A model generated the notes under the pieces. The model saw nothing but the letters and a program-made list of their open reading frames with translations. It was not told the DNA's origin and did not search any database. From Symbiodinium natans (taxonomy: Eukaryota > Sar > Dinophyceae > Suessiales > Symbiodiniaceae): a stretch of 64,000 nucleotides of DNA. Position 1 is the stretch's first letter; each line of letters begins with the position of its first letter. The translations under genes and the position numbers were made by a program. Shown one piece after another: positions 9,426 through 21,933 of the stretch. Where the stretch lies: positions 124,001 to 188,000 of the forward strand of contig CAJNDS010002389.1 in assembly GCA_905221605.1 (NCBI GenBank), read 5' to 3'.

Positions 9426-12000
9426 AATTATCGTAATCAATATGATCAGAAGCATCTTTTAGGGTTTGGGGTTAAGGGTTTTCGAGTGTCAGTTATAGGC
9501 CTTACTTTTTGCAAATGACATCAAGCCGCGAAGGGAACCACAGGGAACCAGTCCAGGGAAGACGATTACTATGCCTTAGGCCCAACTCTCAGCCCTAAAA
9601 CCCTTTACAGCTTCTGGGAGCGGAGTGCCAGCCTGGCCACAGCCATGGTCACCACCGCCAGCAGCATCATCCTCGTCTACAGGAGTTTGCACTTCGGGGT
9701 TTCGCGTGGGTTTAAGGGTTTAGGGGTTTAGAATTCAGGGGTTTAGGATTTAGGCTTTAGGGTTTAGGGTTTTAAGGTTTCGCGTTTAGGGGCTTATGTC
9801 TATTGGCGGTTTAAGCCCCAGGGAACTTCAGGGTTGTTCTCAACCCTGAAGCACCTTAGAACCCTGGCAGGAAGCTTGTATACCCACAGCTGCTGCCCTC
9901 GGCGATACTGAAAGGACCAAGGGACTCGTATAGTTGGCAAGTCGGCTACAGTGGGGGTCAGAAGTGCCCAGAACTCGAGTTCTCCTAGTTCTAAGATTCT
10001 AACCTGACTAAGTCCCCAAACCCTAATCCCTCAACCCCAAGCCCTTAACCTTGAGCCGGCCTTAAACCCCAAACCGTAAACCCTAAACCCTAAAACCCTA
10101 AACCCTAAACCCTAACCCCTAAACCCTAAACCCTAAAACCCTAAAACCCCAAAACCCTAAAACCCCTAAAACCCTAAACCTGCCGGTTCTCAGCCCAGCG
10201 TCGCAGCTCCCAAGATGGTCGTCAGGTTCGGAATCCTCGTTTTGGGGTTCAGGGCTTAGGGTTCAGGGTTCAGGGTTTAGGGTTTTGCAGGGGTTTTAGA
10301 GCTCCAGCGGTTGCGGGGTGAGCGTTCTACATCGGCTTCTGGAGGGTTTATGTCCTCATCCCGGCAGTTTGTGGGGCTGGTATAAGGTTCAAGGGTTCAC
10401 AGTATCAGGGTGTTAGGGTTTGGTGTTTAGGGTTTGGGGTTTAAGTGCAGGGACCTGAGTCAAGCTCCTGGTAGGGTTCCTTTCAGGGGTTGCATTCGGG
10501 TTCTGTACGGGTTTATACAAGGGGTGTCTAGGGTTGTAAAATAGAAGCCTTAACAATTAGAATGGGGCATTCGGGTAGAGTAGACCATGATTAGATCAGG
10601 GACCAGAAGGGGATGTTATCACTAATTCCGCGTCTCAGGGTTTTAGGGCTTGAGGTCTTCATAGGCTCTGTAAGAAGTCGTTGTCAGGATTGTACACGGT
10701 TGTGGTAACGCCTTCACATGTTCTTGTGGTATGGCTTTTTTTGCACTACCCTGAAGAAGCGTCGACTCCCTGACAACAAGGGACCCTAAACCCTAAACTC
10801 CAAAGCTCATAAGCCTATCAAGGAACCCTTAAGAAACGACTGCATGACCAGTGCTTTGCAGGGCAACTTGTGGAAGAGGAGGATGTCTGCCGTGTAACCA
10901 GTGCTCCTCGATTCTGACACGCACCGGGGTTTTGGGGTTCTTGGGGTTGGGGTGTATGGCTTAAGCTAATCTTACTACGTTTTGCTTTCTAAGTCTGCTT
11001 CTTCCCCTACCGGGACGTATGCAGGGCTTAGGTGTACCCGATGTGAAGATACCCGTGCTTGGCCCACGGCCAGTCGTTACGCAGGCAAGGCACATATTCG
11101 TCGCAGTCATCACAGTTGCGCTGATGGCAGCAGGGCAGAGCTGAGATCCGGCGCTGGACCTCACTCTTCTCTGCAAGTGAATACTACTTCTGCTGTTGTG
11201 GTTGTTCATGTAGTTCATGATTATGTTGACCCAGGGCCTGATCATCACGTTGACGGCGGTCGTGACGATGGTCATGATGGTGATGGTGATGGTGATACAA
11301 CCATGATCAGGAAGAAGAGGATGACTATGATGTTGTTGATGACGGTGGTAGTGGTGATGACGAACATGAATGGTAGTTTAGGAGCGTGGCGGTTGCAGTG
11401 ATGGCGGATGTTAAAATCTGAATACGAAGAGCTTTGGAAATCACAAGCGTTCGGCGTATGATGATAAACCATGCTGATGGTGATGGCGGTGAAGCAAGCT
11501 GTATGCTTGACTTTGCCCGCTTTCTCGCGAATGCCCGCAGCACGTGGCAGAAACCTGGCTCGAGACTACTCCTCACATCTCAACCTCGTGGATTATAAAC
11601 CCACTACAAGGGGTTTTATCAGGATTCAGAAGTACTTTTGGGATACTTTCCGAGACCATGTTCAAGCCAACTCCAGAGACTTCTGCATGCAGCTGGATCG
11701 CGTCAGATTGGAGACAAGTAAGACCTGAGGCTTCAAATTCAGATCCAACATCCGAATTACAAGGCTTGTCAACTTCACCATTCCTGGATGTCCCTTCGCT
11801 TCAGTGCAGCAGACCCTGCTCAAACGCTACTGATGACCATGGCTTGGGAGAGCTACGTGCCATAGAGCCGCTAGCATGACGCCAGGCTTCAGGCCTGGAT
11901 CACTACGTTTCCGTGATGCTCAGCTTCTGTCAGCGATCAATCTTTAGCGGAAAACTAAGACCTCGTTGTACAGGCCCCTGAAAAACTTGCGCTGCAGAGC
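9426..12000. other. Gene-free DNA with degenerate telomeric blocks
   Basis: TTTAGGG-type words are dense at 9709-9790, 10065-10190 (CCCTAAA mixed with CCCTAAAA and CCCCTAAA), 10245-10295 and 10395-10440. A GATGGTGATG microsatellite lies at about 11240-11350. No coding frame here shows a recognisable domain. Confidence 0.6.
10065..10190 (+). repeat. Degenerate interstitial telomeric repeats
   Basis: CCCTAAA units mixed with CCCTAAAA, CCCCTAAA and CCCCAAA variants. On the other side of a 50-bp gap (10245-10295) the units are in the opposite orientation (TTAGGG, TTCAGGG), so two telomeric blocks face each other. Confidence 0.85.
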
Positions 12001-12098
12001 TCCTTCAAGGCTTGGCAGGTACTCTCGACTTGCTTTTGTTTTGTACCTCTTCGTTCTTTTCGCTACAGAGCATCCTCTCTCTCCTCGCTCTGCCCAAG

Positions 12099-12182
12099 TC
12101 AAGTGTCGATGAACAGGGCGATAAAGAGCAAGATGGCAAAGCCGGTGGAGTCTGCCAGGATCCCCAGCCCGCCGCTGTTGGC
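12099..12182 (-). CDS. Candidate terminal exon with a membrane segment
   Basis: On the minus strand an AG|G acceptor after a T-rich stretch precedes 28 codons ending in TGA: ANSGGLGILADSTG, then FAILLFIALFIDT. The hydrophobic C-terminus and the acceptor fit the exon style of the two solid genes here, but no partner exon was found and the family is unknown. It could be chance. Confidence 0.2.
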   Translation of the reverse strand, partial: ANSGGLGILADSTGFAILLFIALFIDT

Positions 12183-12874
12183 CTCAGTTTCAGCTTCGCC
12201 GCAACGTAAAAATCAAAGTAGATGCCTGAGTCCGTGAATGCCGGGAACTCTCCAGGCTGTCTCACATCCTCTTGCTGCGGTCCAGTGTGCTGCTTGAATT
12301 GAGCCCCTACCAAGCCAGAACGCGACACAGTCCCGTTGCTCTGAAGGACGTGCATGGCCATCCAGAAGCCTCACAGAACCGTTAGAACCCTAAAAGGAGC
12401 CCTTGGAGAACAGGTACCCTGAGCCTGTGCTTCATTCAGCTGCGCAGCTGCTGGAATGCATGCCAAAGTCCAGCAGGCCACGCAGCGAAAAGACATGGCT
12501 GATGTAGTAAGCCTGCTGGAGGTAGGGTCCAGGGCCCTAGAATACGGCCTCATTGCCATAAATTCTGCACTTCAGCAACTTGCACGATTCATGCTGCGGG
12601 GAAGAGAAGAATATAAGTTTTGCGTCAACCAAGGTGGACGGGAGCTCTGTGACCTGCGTAGATACACGAAACTAAACCCTAACTCTTGTGAGCCTATAAC
12701 ATGAAACCCTATAGCCCCAAGACCCTGAAACCCCCATATCCCTCAACGCTGAAGCCTCAAACCCCCCTTACAGGAACCTTTATGGTACCCCTGCAGGAGC
12801 CCTTCAAGCAACCCTAAACCGTGTGTTGAACAGGGCACTCCGAAGGCTCCAGGCAACATGTAGGCCCCGATCCG
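12183..12874. other. Gene-free DNA
   Basis: No domain-bearing frame. A few CCTAAAC/CCCTGAAACCC words at 12670-12760 are decayed telomere-like repeats. Confidence 0.4.
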
Positions 12875-13022
12875 GGTTTAGGGTTTAGGGTTTGGGGTTT
12901 GGGGTTTGGGGTTTGGGGTTTGGGGTTTGGGGTTTGGGGTTTGGGCTTTAGGGTTTAGGGTTTAGGGTTTAGGGTTTAGAGCTTAGGGTTTAGGGTTTAG
13001 GGTCTAGGGCTTGGGTTTGAGG
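12875..13022 (-). repeat. Interstitial telomeric block with TTTAGGG and GTTTGGG variants
   Basis: A homogeneous run of variant GTTTGGG units (about 12888-12945) lies inside canonical TTTAGGG units on both sides. The variant must have spread by local amplification, since random mutation would not give identical neighbouring units. Confidence 0.9.
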
Positions 13023-13629
13023 TTGTAAAGTTTCAGGGTTTTACCGTTTCAGGGTCATGGTTTCTATATAAAAGTACCACAGTGGCTCTAAGGGTTCTAT
13101 AATAAGGTTTAGGGTTCAATATCTTAATGTCTCTGGGGACGGTTTCTTCAAGGGTTCCATAAGGGCACCATGGGGTTTAGGATCATTCAGGTTTAGGAAC
13201 CCTAAACCCGGCCCTAGCCAGATCAAACCAGGGAGCAGCATTGGAGTAGCAGATTTGGACTTGCGCGCGCTGATGAACATGCAGCCTGAACACCATATAC
13301 TCAAACGCGAAGACGACATCAGGGACTGCCTCACGCAATCATACTGGATACTTGAGAGCAGGGCGAACGAAAGCTAGGGCGCAGGTGTGAAGACCGCGCT
13401 GTTCAGTCGTGGAAGCTTTACGGACGTTCGGGCGTGCGAGTGTTGGGGGGAGACTTTCAAGGGATTTTCAAATCTTCTCGAGCTTTGGGGTCACGGCTTT
13501 TTTTCGCCACGCAGTACCATGTAGACGAGCCCTGAAATGATGGGTATACAATGCTGACTTCTACCAAACGAGCTTGCAGCGTATAAAGTCAAAGAAGTTG
13601 TGCATCAAAAGTTGAAGTAACAATGCTGA
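13023..13629. other. Gene-free DNA
   Basis: Telomere-like words to about 13215, then sequence without a recognisable frame. Confidence 0.4.
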
Positions 13630-13760
13630 CTTAGGGGGGGGGACCCCCCCCCCCCCCCACCTTATCAGGAACATGCCCCCCCCCCCCCCCCCTTGGGTCC
13701 GCCAGCCTCCAAGGATTTCTGGTATGGTCAACCCCAGAGGGGAGGAGGGGGGGGGGCCCC
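13630..13760. repeat. Poly-G/poly-C cluster
   Basis: Runs of G and C (13634-13660, 13675-13692, 13736-13762) lie close together, with G-runs and C-runs on the same strand, so the block can form a hairpin as well as a G-quadruplex. Confidence 0.9.
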
Positions 13761-13886
13761 CCGTGGCAGCTTAAACCTCCGATATATCGGAGATTAAGGC
13801 CCCTGAGTGCTGTTTGGCCCAAGAACAAACTGGTAAACAAGAACTCCCGCAAGCTCCCAAGGAGCTAGCTTTCGTGACATATTCAT

Positions 13887-13916
13887 GCATACATATATAT
13901 ATATATATATATATTT
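13887..13916. repeat. TA microsatellite
   Basis: (AT)n of about 28 bp. The frames reading poly-Tyr/Ile across it are chance. Confidence 0.9.
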
Positions 13917-14165
13917 TTATTTATGCTATGTGCATGTATGCAGATGACGGAGTCACCCAATCTTGAATCAGATAGTCTTTCAACATGACGAAGAAAAATG
14001 GCAGCAAAGTGTGATGCGGATGCTGATGATGGTGGCCACCCCATCACCCGCCATGATGCAGTGACTATAGCCGAGGGGCCGAGTGAGACCCCGGACAGCA
14101 GGGCAAGGACATAGCCTTGGCTTCGTGCAAACAGCAATGGTCAGTGATAGCGCGGAGCCCCAAAG

Positions 14166-14212
14166 CATAAACCCTAAACCCTAAACTCACAACCCTAAAC
14201 CCTAAACCTGCA
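14166..14212 (+). repeat. Short interstitial telomeric block
   Basis: CCCTAAA units, partly degenerate (CTCACAACCCTAAACC). Confidence 0.8.
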
Positions 14213-14299
14213 AGCCCCGACGATGGTCGTTTGATGCTTTCAATGAGGTTTGCAAGTTTGCAACGTAAGGCGAGGAGCCTGTGTGAACCCTGTAACAAA

Positions 14300-14430
14300 A
14301 GCCAGCCTCCCATAATTAAGCCTCCGGAAGCCTCCAGAAGCCTCCCATGAGCTTCCCATAAGACTCCCATTCGCCTCCTATGAGCTTCCAACAGGCCTCA
14401 GACCTGCCAGAAGCTTCCCGCCATAAGCCT
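14300..14430. repeat. AGCCTCC-type short tandem repeat
   Basis: The words AGCCTCC, GCTTCCCAT and GCCTCC recur every 10-13 bp, with spacers such as CGGAAGCC and CAGAAGCC. Decayed minisatellite; no gene. Confidence 0.6.
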
Positions 14431-14639
14431 CCTGTAGCCTGCAGCACCCAACACACTTCCACAAAGCTCCTAGAAGGCTTTTCAAAACGCATCCAACACC
14501 CCCCACAATCTCCTCCGATCTGCCAACGACTGCGCCTGCCCCCTCATAAGAACCCCAGGTCCAAAAAACTCACGCACCCTCCCAGAAGAAACAGACAACC
14601 TCCTATACTGGGAACACCTGGAACCCGAACATCTGCGAC

Positions 14640-14945
14640 ATCCTTGGATAAACCCAACACCCACAACCCGAGACCCACAACTGACAACCTTAAACCCACA
14701 ACTCCAAACCCTAAATCCACAACCCCAAACCCATCCCTAAATCCAAACCCTAACCTCTAAACCCTAAACTCTAAACCCTCAACATTAGCCACAAATCCAA
14801 AACGGAGCTGAGGACGCCACCCAAGTAGGCACCAGGCCCAGTTTCTGCACCTTCGCCTCAGCCAACGCAGGCTTGGGGTTGTTTTTGGGTTTAGCGTTTA
14901 GGAGTTTAGGGTTTAAGGTTGAGGATTTAGGGTTTAGGGGTTTTG
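14640..14945. repeat. Two degenerate telomeric blocks in opposite orientation
   Basis: CCCTAAA/ACCCACAAC-type units at about 14650-14785, and TTTAGGG units at about 14885-14945, separated by 100 bp of single-copy-looking DNA. Confidence 0.75.
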
Positions 14946-14979
14946 GTTAAGTTTATGCTCACCATGAGTTGCCGTCCGC

Positions 14980-15060
14980 GTCACTGTCAGCGTCAGCGTC
15001 AGCGTCATCGTCGACCTGGTCCTCTCCTCATCCTCATCCTCATCCTCATCCTCATCCTAG
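14980..15060. repeat. GTCAGC and CCTCAT microsatellites
   Basis: (GTCAGC)n at about 14985-15010 and (CCTCAT)n at about 15026-15057. The hydrophobic frames downstream (15159-15382) come from CATCATC-type words and are not taken as a gene. Confidence 0.85.
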
Positions 15061-15434
15061 CATCCTCCTCCTCATCATCATGATCCTCATATCTTCACTT
15101 GGCATACAAGTGTTCTCATATTTCACTGGGGAACTTTACCGACTGAGCCAGGTGGACTTTGGAAACGATTGTTTTAACAAAAAGCCGAATTCAGACTGCA
15201 AACATGACGGTGCCGTTTGTCATCGACGTCCTCAACAACGTCATCATCACCGCCGTCAGCGCAATCATCCTCATCATCTTCATCACCCATATCACCCACA
15301 TCAGCCTCCTCCTCCTGCTCCTAGTCTTATCTTCGGTAGTCACTGCCTCTGTCACGACCCTTCCTCCTAGCATACTAGGCACCCTTTGCTTTCAAATTGG
15401 AAGCTGCACCGGCGCTATGCGGGCCGGCGGCTGA

Positions 15435-17562
15435 CTGTAGCCTGGGGGTCGGAGATCAGAACAGCGCCGGCCACGGAGAACCTCGATGTGCATCTGCAAC
15501 CCCTAAACCCAATGCAGAAGTGCAGAAGCAATTACATAAACCCAACCATGCCAGCGGTTTCCGTATATGAAGACTTCAGCCAGCAAACTGGCCATGCAAC
15601 TGGGCCGCAGTCTACAGGATCCGCAGTTGCGTAGAACCATAGCCATGCCAAACGGATTCACCATTGCTGCCTTGCTTTCGTACTGTTTGACCCTTGAGTG
15701 CCTGGCCTGCCTCACTGATCCTCTGCGTGCATCCTACTGCTGCATCCGAGTTGTGGTGCTGGTCTGTCTACCATCTATGGAGGTCCAGGATGTGCCTCAT
15801 ATATGAAACCCTAGATTTAGTACCATTTCGGAGGGTTCGTTAGAAAGCTATCCGATAAACAATGCTCCCAAACCCTATTCAAACCATCAAGACCCCTATA
15901 CTAAAACCCTTTAATACCGTTTGCGTGGAGCCTGGCATTAGCAATACAAATCTACGGCCAGCTGCAGTACGGACAGGACGTGCAGCTTCCCCAGCGGCTC
16001 TCCTGAGGGTTTAGGGCCCAGGATGAACTTACACGAGCACGTAGAGTGTCAATTCGTGGTTGAAAAACAAAACCTTTTCTCTTCATTTTCTTCTTGAACC
16101 GCCCTAATGGTAGGATCCCTAGAAAATCCGGACTCAGGAAAATGGTCCACTAGTCAGGGGTCTCTAGTATTACAAAGATTCCCGCCCCTTCATGTAAGGG
16201 AAGTTTTCGGCGCCATGGAGTCTACGACTAAATCCTTGACTTAAGGAATAGTTTTGAAACGGTCTGGCGTTTAGGGATTTGCGAGCTCAGGGTTTAGTGA
16301 AAACAAGAGCCCCTAACCCTGAGACTGACCCTCTGAGTTGGATCTGTAGTATGCAGGCCCGCAAAGAAGCTAACTCTGCTTTGTAAGGATTCCCAATCCG
16401 AATCACAGCTGCGCCGGAACAGGAGCACTCCTAACACCACTCGCCCGAGGAGTGCGGCCACCACCGTGTTAACCTTGGACATCCGGGCTTGCGATTTTAA
16501 GGGTAGGGTTGAAGGTGGTAAAGTTAGGGGGTTTGGAGTTTCAAATAAGCAACCCTGAACCCTGAGACCCGAAATCATGAAGCTTGCCTAAACTCCTAAA
16601 CCATGAACCCAAAACATCCCAAAACCCTCAATTCTGGGGCTGGACTGAACGGGGCCATGCTGCAAAGTAGCGGGCTCTGGAAGCTTTTTTACAGGGGTTT
16701 CGCAAGGGAAACTTGAGGGGTTTCTATCAAGATCTTATGAGGACGTTAACGGGTGTTGTAATTATGGCGTTGTACCTGTTTTTTCCAGGATTGGTACACT
16801 CCCCCTTTCAGTTTAGGGCCAGCGCGGAGGGGAGAAGGGTATCCATTACGGCTCTAGATTAACTATCTGCGTGCAGCTGTCCGAACATAGACTTCGACAC
16901 GCAACCGGATCCCTAGATCAGAAGAAGCTGAGGCTTTCGGGGTATGTTGTAGATCGTCTTCGGGACTTTACAAGGGAAGAATCCTAAGCTACAGTTCTAC
17001 TGAAGCTTTGCGGCACTTGACAGCACGCCAATGCTGCCCTGCCATCTCAGAATCTCTGGTGTTAGGGATGTCTTCTCTCAAGCACGTCCTGTTCATCAAA
17101 AAGTGCAAACCGCCCGCACGGTCCTAAATCGAACGAATGCCGCGAGCACTGACGTGAATGTGGTGGTTTCAGCAAATAAAGCACAGCAAGATAGACCTCA
17201 GCACTGCAAGGATCGCTTAAAACAAGGAACCCGAAATTTGAATCCTCATCCGGTGGTACAGGCCGGTGTTGCCATTGGTGCGCCCGCCAGAGCTGCACAC
17301 ACACTCAGAACGTTGTTGCCACAGCCGAAGAATCCTCTGCGTTGCTTGTGGTGGTTGTGGTGGTGATGGTGGTTGTTGTCTTTGTTCGAGTAATTGTCAT
17401 CGCTGTCGTCACCAATCGAAATTGCTGTTAGAATTTCAATTTGTGTTTGTACGAATACCAGTATTAGTATCGGTAGCATTAGTACTTGTAGTAGTATTGG
17501 TATATTCTTCGTAGTAGCCTAGTACTGGTACTGGTACTCGTGTCCGCTCAAACTACTAGTCA
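15435..17562. other. Gene-free DNA
   Basis: No frame with a recognisable domain, splice pattern or start context. Telomere-like words occur near 16260-16320 and 16540-16625; GGTACTGGTACT words at 17520-17545. Confidence 0.4.
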
Positions 17563-17565
17563 ATG

Positions 17566-17620
<55 letters not shown>

Positions 17621-17632
17621 GAAGCTGCTGCT
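17563..17632. repeat. CTG then CCG trinucleotide microsatellite
   Basis: (CTG)9 changes to (CCG)8, followed by a few more CTG. The Cys-, Arg- or Pro-rich frames across it are repeat translations. Confidence 0.9.
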
Positions 17633-19105
17633 GCCGTGTGGTTCTTCTTTTTCGCTTAGTGAACATGGCCCGCGGCTTGTCAAAAAACTTGCTACTTCAT
17701 CTATTCGTGCACTTTGTGATGGCCAGCACTATTACTTTTACTCAGTTGCGCCTTGAATACAGGTTGGCCATTGAAAGCATTGTTGTTGTTGTTCTCGATG
17801 TAATGCTTGTGTGCTTGCCAGTATTCTTGGCACCACCACCAACACCACCACCACCACCGCCATCAACATGCTCATCAGCCGTCATCATCCATGATCATCA
17901 GCACCATCATCATCGCATCGCCACTGTCATCATGATCGGCGCCGTCATCAACGTCGTCATCACCAACATCGCAAGCATCATCTTTCTGATTGTCACCGTC
18001 ATTTTGCACCATGTGCGCTACTCGTGGACTACAAGTACGTTCTTGAAGTGATACATGTTATCTTCTACTCGTGTTTCTTTCACCTTTGGCCGTGAAATGG
18101 GCAGGATTGCATGAACATATCTAAATATACACATGTCGAAATACACACATACACCCCTACGTACGCACATATACACATATATATATATATATGTACATGT
18201 ATGGTACCATATGTGCATGTATGGTACCATATCTATATATAATTTATTTATATATATATATATAGATATTTTTTTACACATTGTTGTATATGTATAAATG
18301 TGTGTAGAGACATGCCGTCTTCTTTTCTGGCCTTGTGCTGCCTTCCCACATGCTATCGGGCATCATCGATGCTCCGCATACATGACTTTAAATGTTATGA
18401 CTGTATATGCCCAGCCCTGCTAGCCCCTCCCCCTCGACCATTCATCAACACTCGCTACTAAGCAGCATTGAATACGTGCATATCAGAATTCGTTTTAACA
18501 TACAACGATACTCTTATGTGTACCATTAATTAATTCAACTTTCTGCAAAAGTTGAAACTGCAACCGCAAACGTGGCCTCGAAATAGGACCCACTTGATCT
18601 CCTTCCTCTCGCAGTGATATGCGGCACGGCCTTGTCGTGCCACCATCCTGACTGCGCACCGCTTTGCTAGAATAGGGCTGAAGGGTGTTATCGCCTACCT
18701 TGTTAAGCAGTATAAGGGGGATACTACTAGCAACGGCAGACACAGGATTTTGCGCTAGTTATCACCAATTTCACAACAGTGGCCGAAAGTTATTCGAGGA
18801 GGCAAAAAACGGAGCAACTTTGCGCATGATCTACGCATGCAATGCAAAGGTGAAGTCTATCCGAGAGAAGATACTCCCATTGCGACTTGGTTTCGGCCCT
18901 GTATCAGTGCCCAAACGCCTTCTGAGTGGAAACCAACTCGGACTTCATGTTGCATCTGACACACGCGTGGGATCTATCCACGGTCACACCAGCACAGCTC
19001 AGGGGCCTTAACATGCAAAACCAGGTTGGGGGTTGCTCGTGGATATTTCTACTACCCATTCAGACCCCTGCATTAAGCTCAGACCGCCCTCACACGGCCA
19101 AATGC
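17633..19105. other. Gene-free DNA with CATCAT and TATA microsatellites
   Basis: CATCATC-type words at 17870-17990 and TA/ATAC-rich DNA at 18120-18300, containing the repeated word TGTATGGTACCATAT. No gene recognised. Confidence 0.4.
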
Positions 19106-19187
19106 TCTGAAGCGACAGGATCTGCAGACCCAACACGATCAGAAGCGAGCCCAGGCCAGCAAGGAAGAAGTAGGGCCACTGCCAGGC
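19106..19187 (-). CDS. Candidate internal exon of a multi-pass membrane protein
   Basis: Minus strand: an AG|G acceptor at 19187, then AWQWPYFFLAGLG and SLLIVLGLQILSLQ, then a GC donor at 19105-19104. The segment is a clean transmembrane helix and both boundaries match the intron style of the two recognised genes. The WQWPYFF start is reminiscent of transporter helices, but I cannot name a family. No neighbouring exon was found. Confidence 0.25.
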
Positions 19188-19340
19188 CTGCAAATCGCCC
19201 AAGGGGGTACAAGGCCAAATTTGGTTGTGGAGTTTGCGCTGCGCTTGCAGAAACCCAACCATCTCCGCGGCCCCTCGGCGTGATTAGTGCAACATGCTGC
19301 TTGCCAGTCGATGTCGCCAGTCAATGTGGACAGGGGCTCT

Positions 19341-19389
19341 AGGAGAGTGAGAAGTAGACAGACAAAGAGAGAAAAGAGAGAGAGAGAGT

Positions 19390-19420
<31 letters not shown>

Positions 19421-19532
19421 CGAGAGACAGACAGACAGTGAGAGAGAGAGAGAGGGAGAGAGGGAGAGGGAGAGAGGGAGGGAGGGAGAGAGAGCGAGAG
19501 AGGGAGAGATAGGGAGAATGAGAGAGAGAGGG
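19341..19532. repeat. GA-rich purine microsatellite
   Basis: About 190 bp of GAGA/GGGAGA with short GACAGACA interruptions; a strand-asymmetric polypurine tract that could form triplex DNA. Confidence 0.95.
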
Positions 19533-20461
19533 ACCGCAAAGGGGCTACGATTTCTAGCTGGCCAAGGCCACCGGTATGTCCACTCCGACATAACGCTCGA
19601 TTCAGGACCTGCTTGACTTTGCCCCAGCCTGAAGCAACTTGGAAAGAATCAAGTTCAAGCAGCAGAAGCAGCCGCAGACAACGACGGCCAAGATGCCCTG
19701 TTTGCAGGGGTAGGGCTGTTGCGGTTTAGGTCGGCGGTTCACGTACTTGGTTCAGGATCTCAGCCAAACTGTAATTTGCAGATGTTTGAGATCTTCACCT
19801 CCTCCTCAAATATGAAGTCGTGGTCAAGGAAAGCCCATACAGTTACTCCCAAAAACTGTGCGGAAAAGTCTGCATCATGCACGTTTCAAACGGCAGGCAC
19901 CGGTCCGCTGAAAAATAGAATTCTGCAGGCTTAACCCTTTTCCTGGACTGAAACCTCTAAAACACGCTTTTATAGCAGCCTGCACTTCACGCGGGATCGA
20001 CATGATGGATCCGCCGATCGGCGCGGACACCGCGGAAGGAGTCAACTGAAAGCGCTGGTGAGCACTGAGAGCCAAATGTTGCACACTCTCTGCACCTGCA
20101 TGGCTTAGGGCTCAAGTATCGGTTTTCGGGATTTGGGTTGTAAAGCTTGAACCCTAAACCTCAAACTTCAAAGTTTAAAAATTTTGCTTCCGAGCCGACG
20201 AAGCAATTTCCGTGTGTTTTTCGTCAATTTGGAAAGCTCAAAAGCCCTTAGATGCATGAAAAGGTAGGTTATTTTTGGAATTGTGTAGGCGATTCATATT
20301 TCTAATATGGGACTCTATTCTTTGGAATTCTGTCCATAAGGGCCTTAATTTACCCATCCTAAACCCTTCCCATAAACCCATGCATCCGACACAGAGCCTC
20401 AACCGGCGAAGTACTTGATCGGTGGCGTGTACCGAACCACCCAGACGCGACACTGAACCTT
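19533..20461. other. Gene-free DNA
   Basis: No recognisable frame. Composition is typical of the surroundings up to about 20200 and becomes more AT-rich toward 20460. Confidence 0.4.
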
Positions 20462-21515
20462 GCAAGATGAAATAAATAAAATGGATTAAATGTTGTTATC
20501 TGTTTAACATTTTCAAATGAAAATAAATATGATCATTATGTACAAGACATCGAAACATCACACCCTGATTCATTATGAAAATTTCTTGTAATGATTTTGC
20601 CTGGAATTTAATACCGATTGGATGAAAAATCATACTGGGTATCACTTTTCTTGTGTAAGAAAAAGAATGCAGACCTTTGTAATTGCAAATATTCAACATG
20701 TAAGGAGAAAATGGAAAACTCCAGAATAGCCATTATTACATAAACCTTCTATAAGTTCAACTGGATATTTTTGTATTAAACATGGTTGATGTTATTCATA
20801 TGAACAAGGGGATTTGACGATGGATTTATTATCATTGCATGAGGGTATTGGATATTATTCACGCAGAGGTTTACACATGTGCTTAAGATTGTATGATTAA
20901 TTTTCTAAATGAGATATTTGCAAAAGAAATTAGTTTTATTTCTGAATTTAATCATGAGTTGTGAGTTAAATACCCATTGCAAGAAAAATTCATGTGCATT
21001 GCCAATTTCTATATCCTCTGTTTCACTAAATTCATTACCATTAACTATGTTCAGTACTTTGACAGGATATTAATCGAACTTTTCAGTAGAATTCATATCA
21101 AAAATATAATACATATATATGTATGTATATATCCATTCTTAAAATTTTATGTAATTGAGGAATATTTGTTCCTTTGTTTTTTTGAATATTCTGCCGGCAT
21201 CTTTAATTCATAGTTTGAGACAAAAATTTTCCTTAGATACCAGTTAATTTAGCAGTTTCTGATTTAAATTCAAATCCACATGAATAAGATGAAACTCGTA
21301 AATTGCATAAACCACTATCATTATTTGATTTACAAAAAGAATAATTCTGTGATGAAACGAATCGATTACTCCTGCAAGATAGCCTAATTCAATTTCATTT
21401 TTTGATTCGTTTATGAACTGAGGAGTTTTTCTCCTACTGTTTGCCTCAATATACTCATTCCAATAATACATAGTTTCGTTTTGAATTAAGGCATAATACA
21501 TGAAGTCCTCGACCG
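20462..21515. other. AT-rich island of foreign composition
   Basis: About 1.05 kb of strongly AT-rich DNA (many AAATAAAT, TTTTTG and ATTTAA words) inside DNA near 50% GC. Edges are fairly sharp: the change starts around GATGAAATAAATAAAATGG and stops around ACATGAAGTCCTCGACCG. ORFs are short (up to 85 aa) with no family seen; no rRNA, tRNA or organelle protein motif was recognised. An organellar fragment, an AT-rich transposon or other foreign DNA are all possible. Confidence 0.6.
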
Positions 21516-21933
21516 TTAATCTTTATACTATGTACAACATCAGCCCTTTACATGTACACAAGGTGGATCGGCACTGGAATTTGCGTCACTGCCGCCATTG
21601 TGCATCCAGCATTCCAGTCTTGAACGAACGCGGTTATCTCCGTACTGTGACTTTTGACTTTTTGACTTTGAGACGCAGCAGTCAGCAGTTATCCGTAAAC
21701 TGCCTAGCGAGCAATTGGTATACCGTCAGTGACACCAAAAGAAGAGAGCAAAACATGTTCCTTCTTACACCTGATAGAGCGGGTCTACAGAACTACAGCG
21801 AAAGCAAAGTGAAAGTGAGACCCCTCCCTCAGCTCATTTTATCTCATCATTCCACACACGTTATGAATGAGAAGACATCCTCAGCCAGTTAAGGCGCAGG
21901 CTCGCATGAACTTGTCAGGACATACGAAGACAC

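Noticed and set aside
15159-15434. Hydrophobic plus-strand ORF
   Set aside because: Hydrophobicity comes from CATCATC-type repeats; no splice or domain support.
17563-18051. 162-codon plus-strand ORF
   Set aside because: Starts in a CTG/CCG microsatellite and ends in CATCAT repeats.
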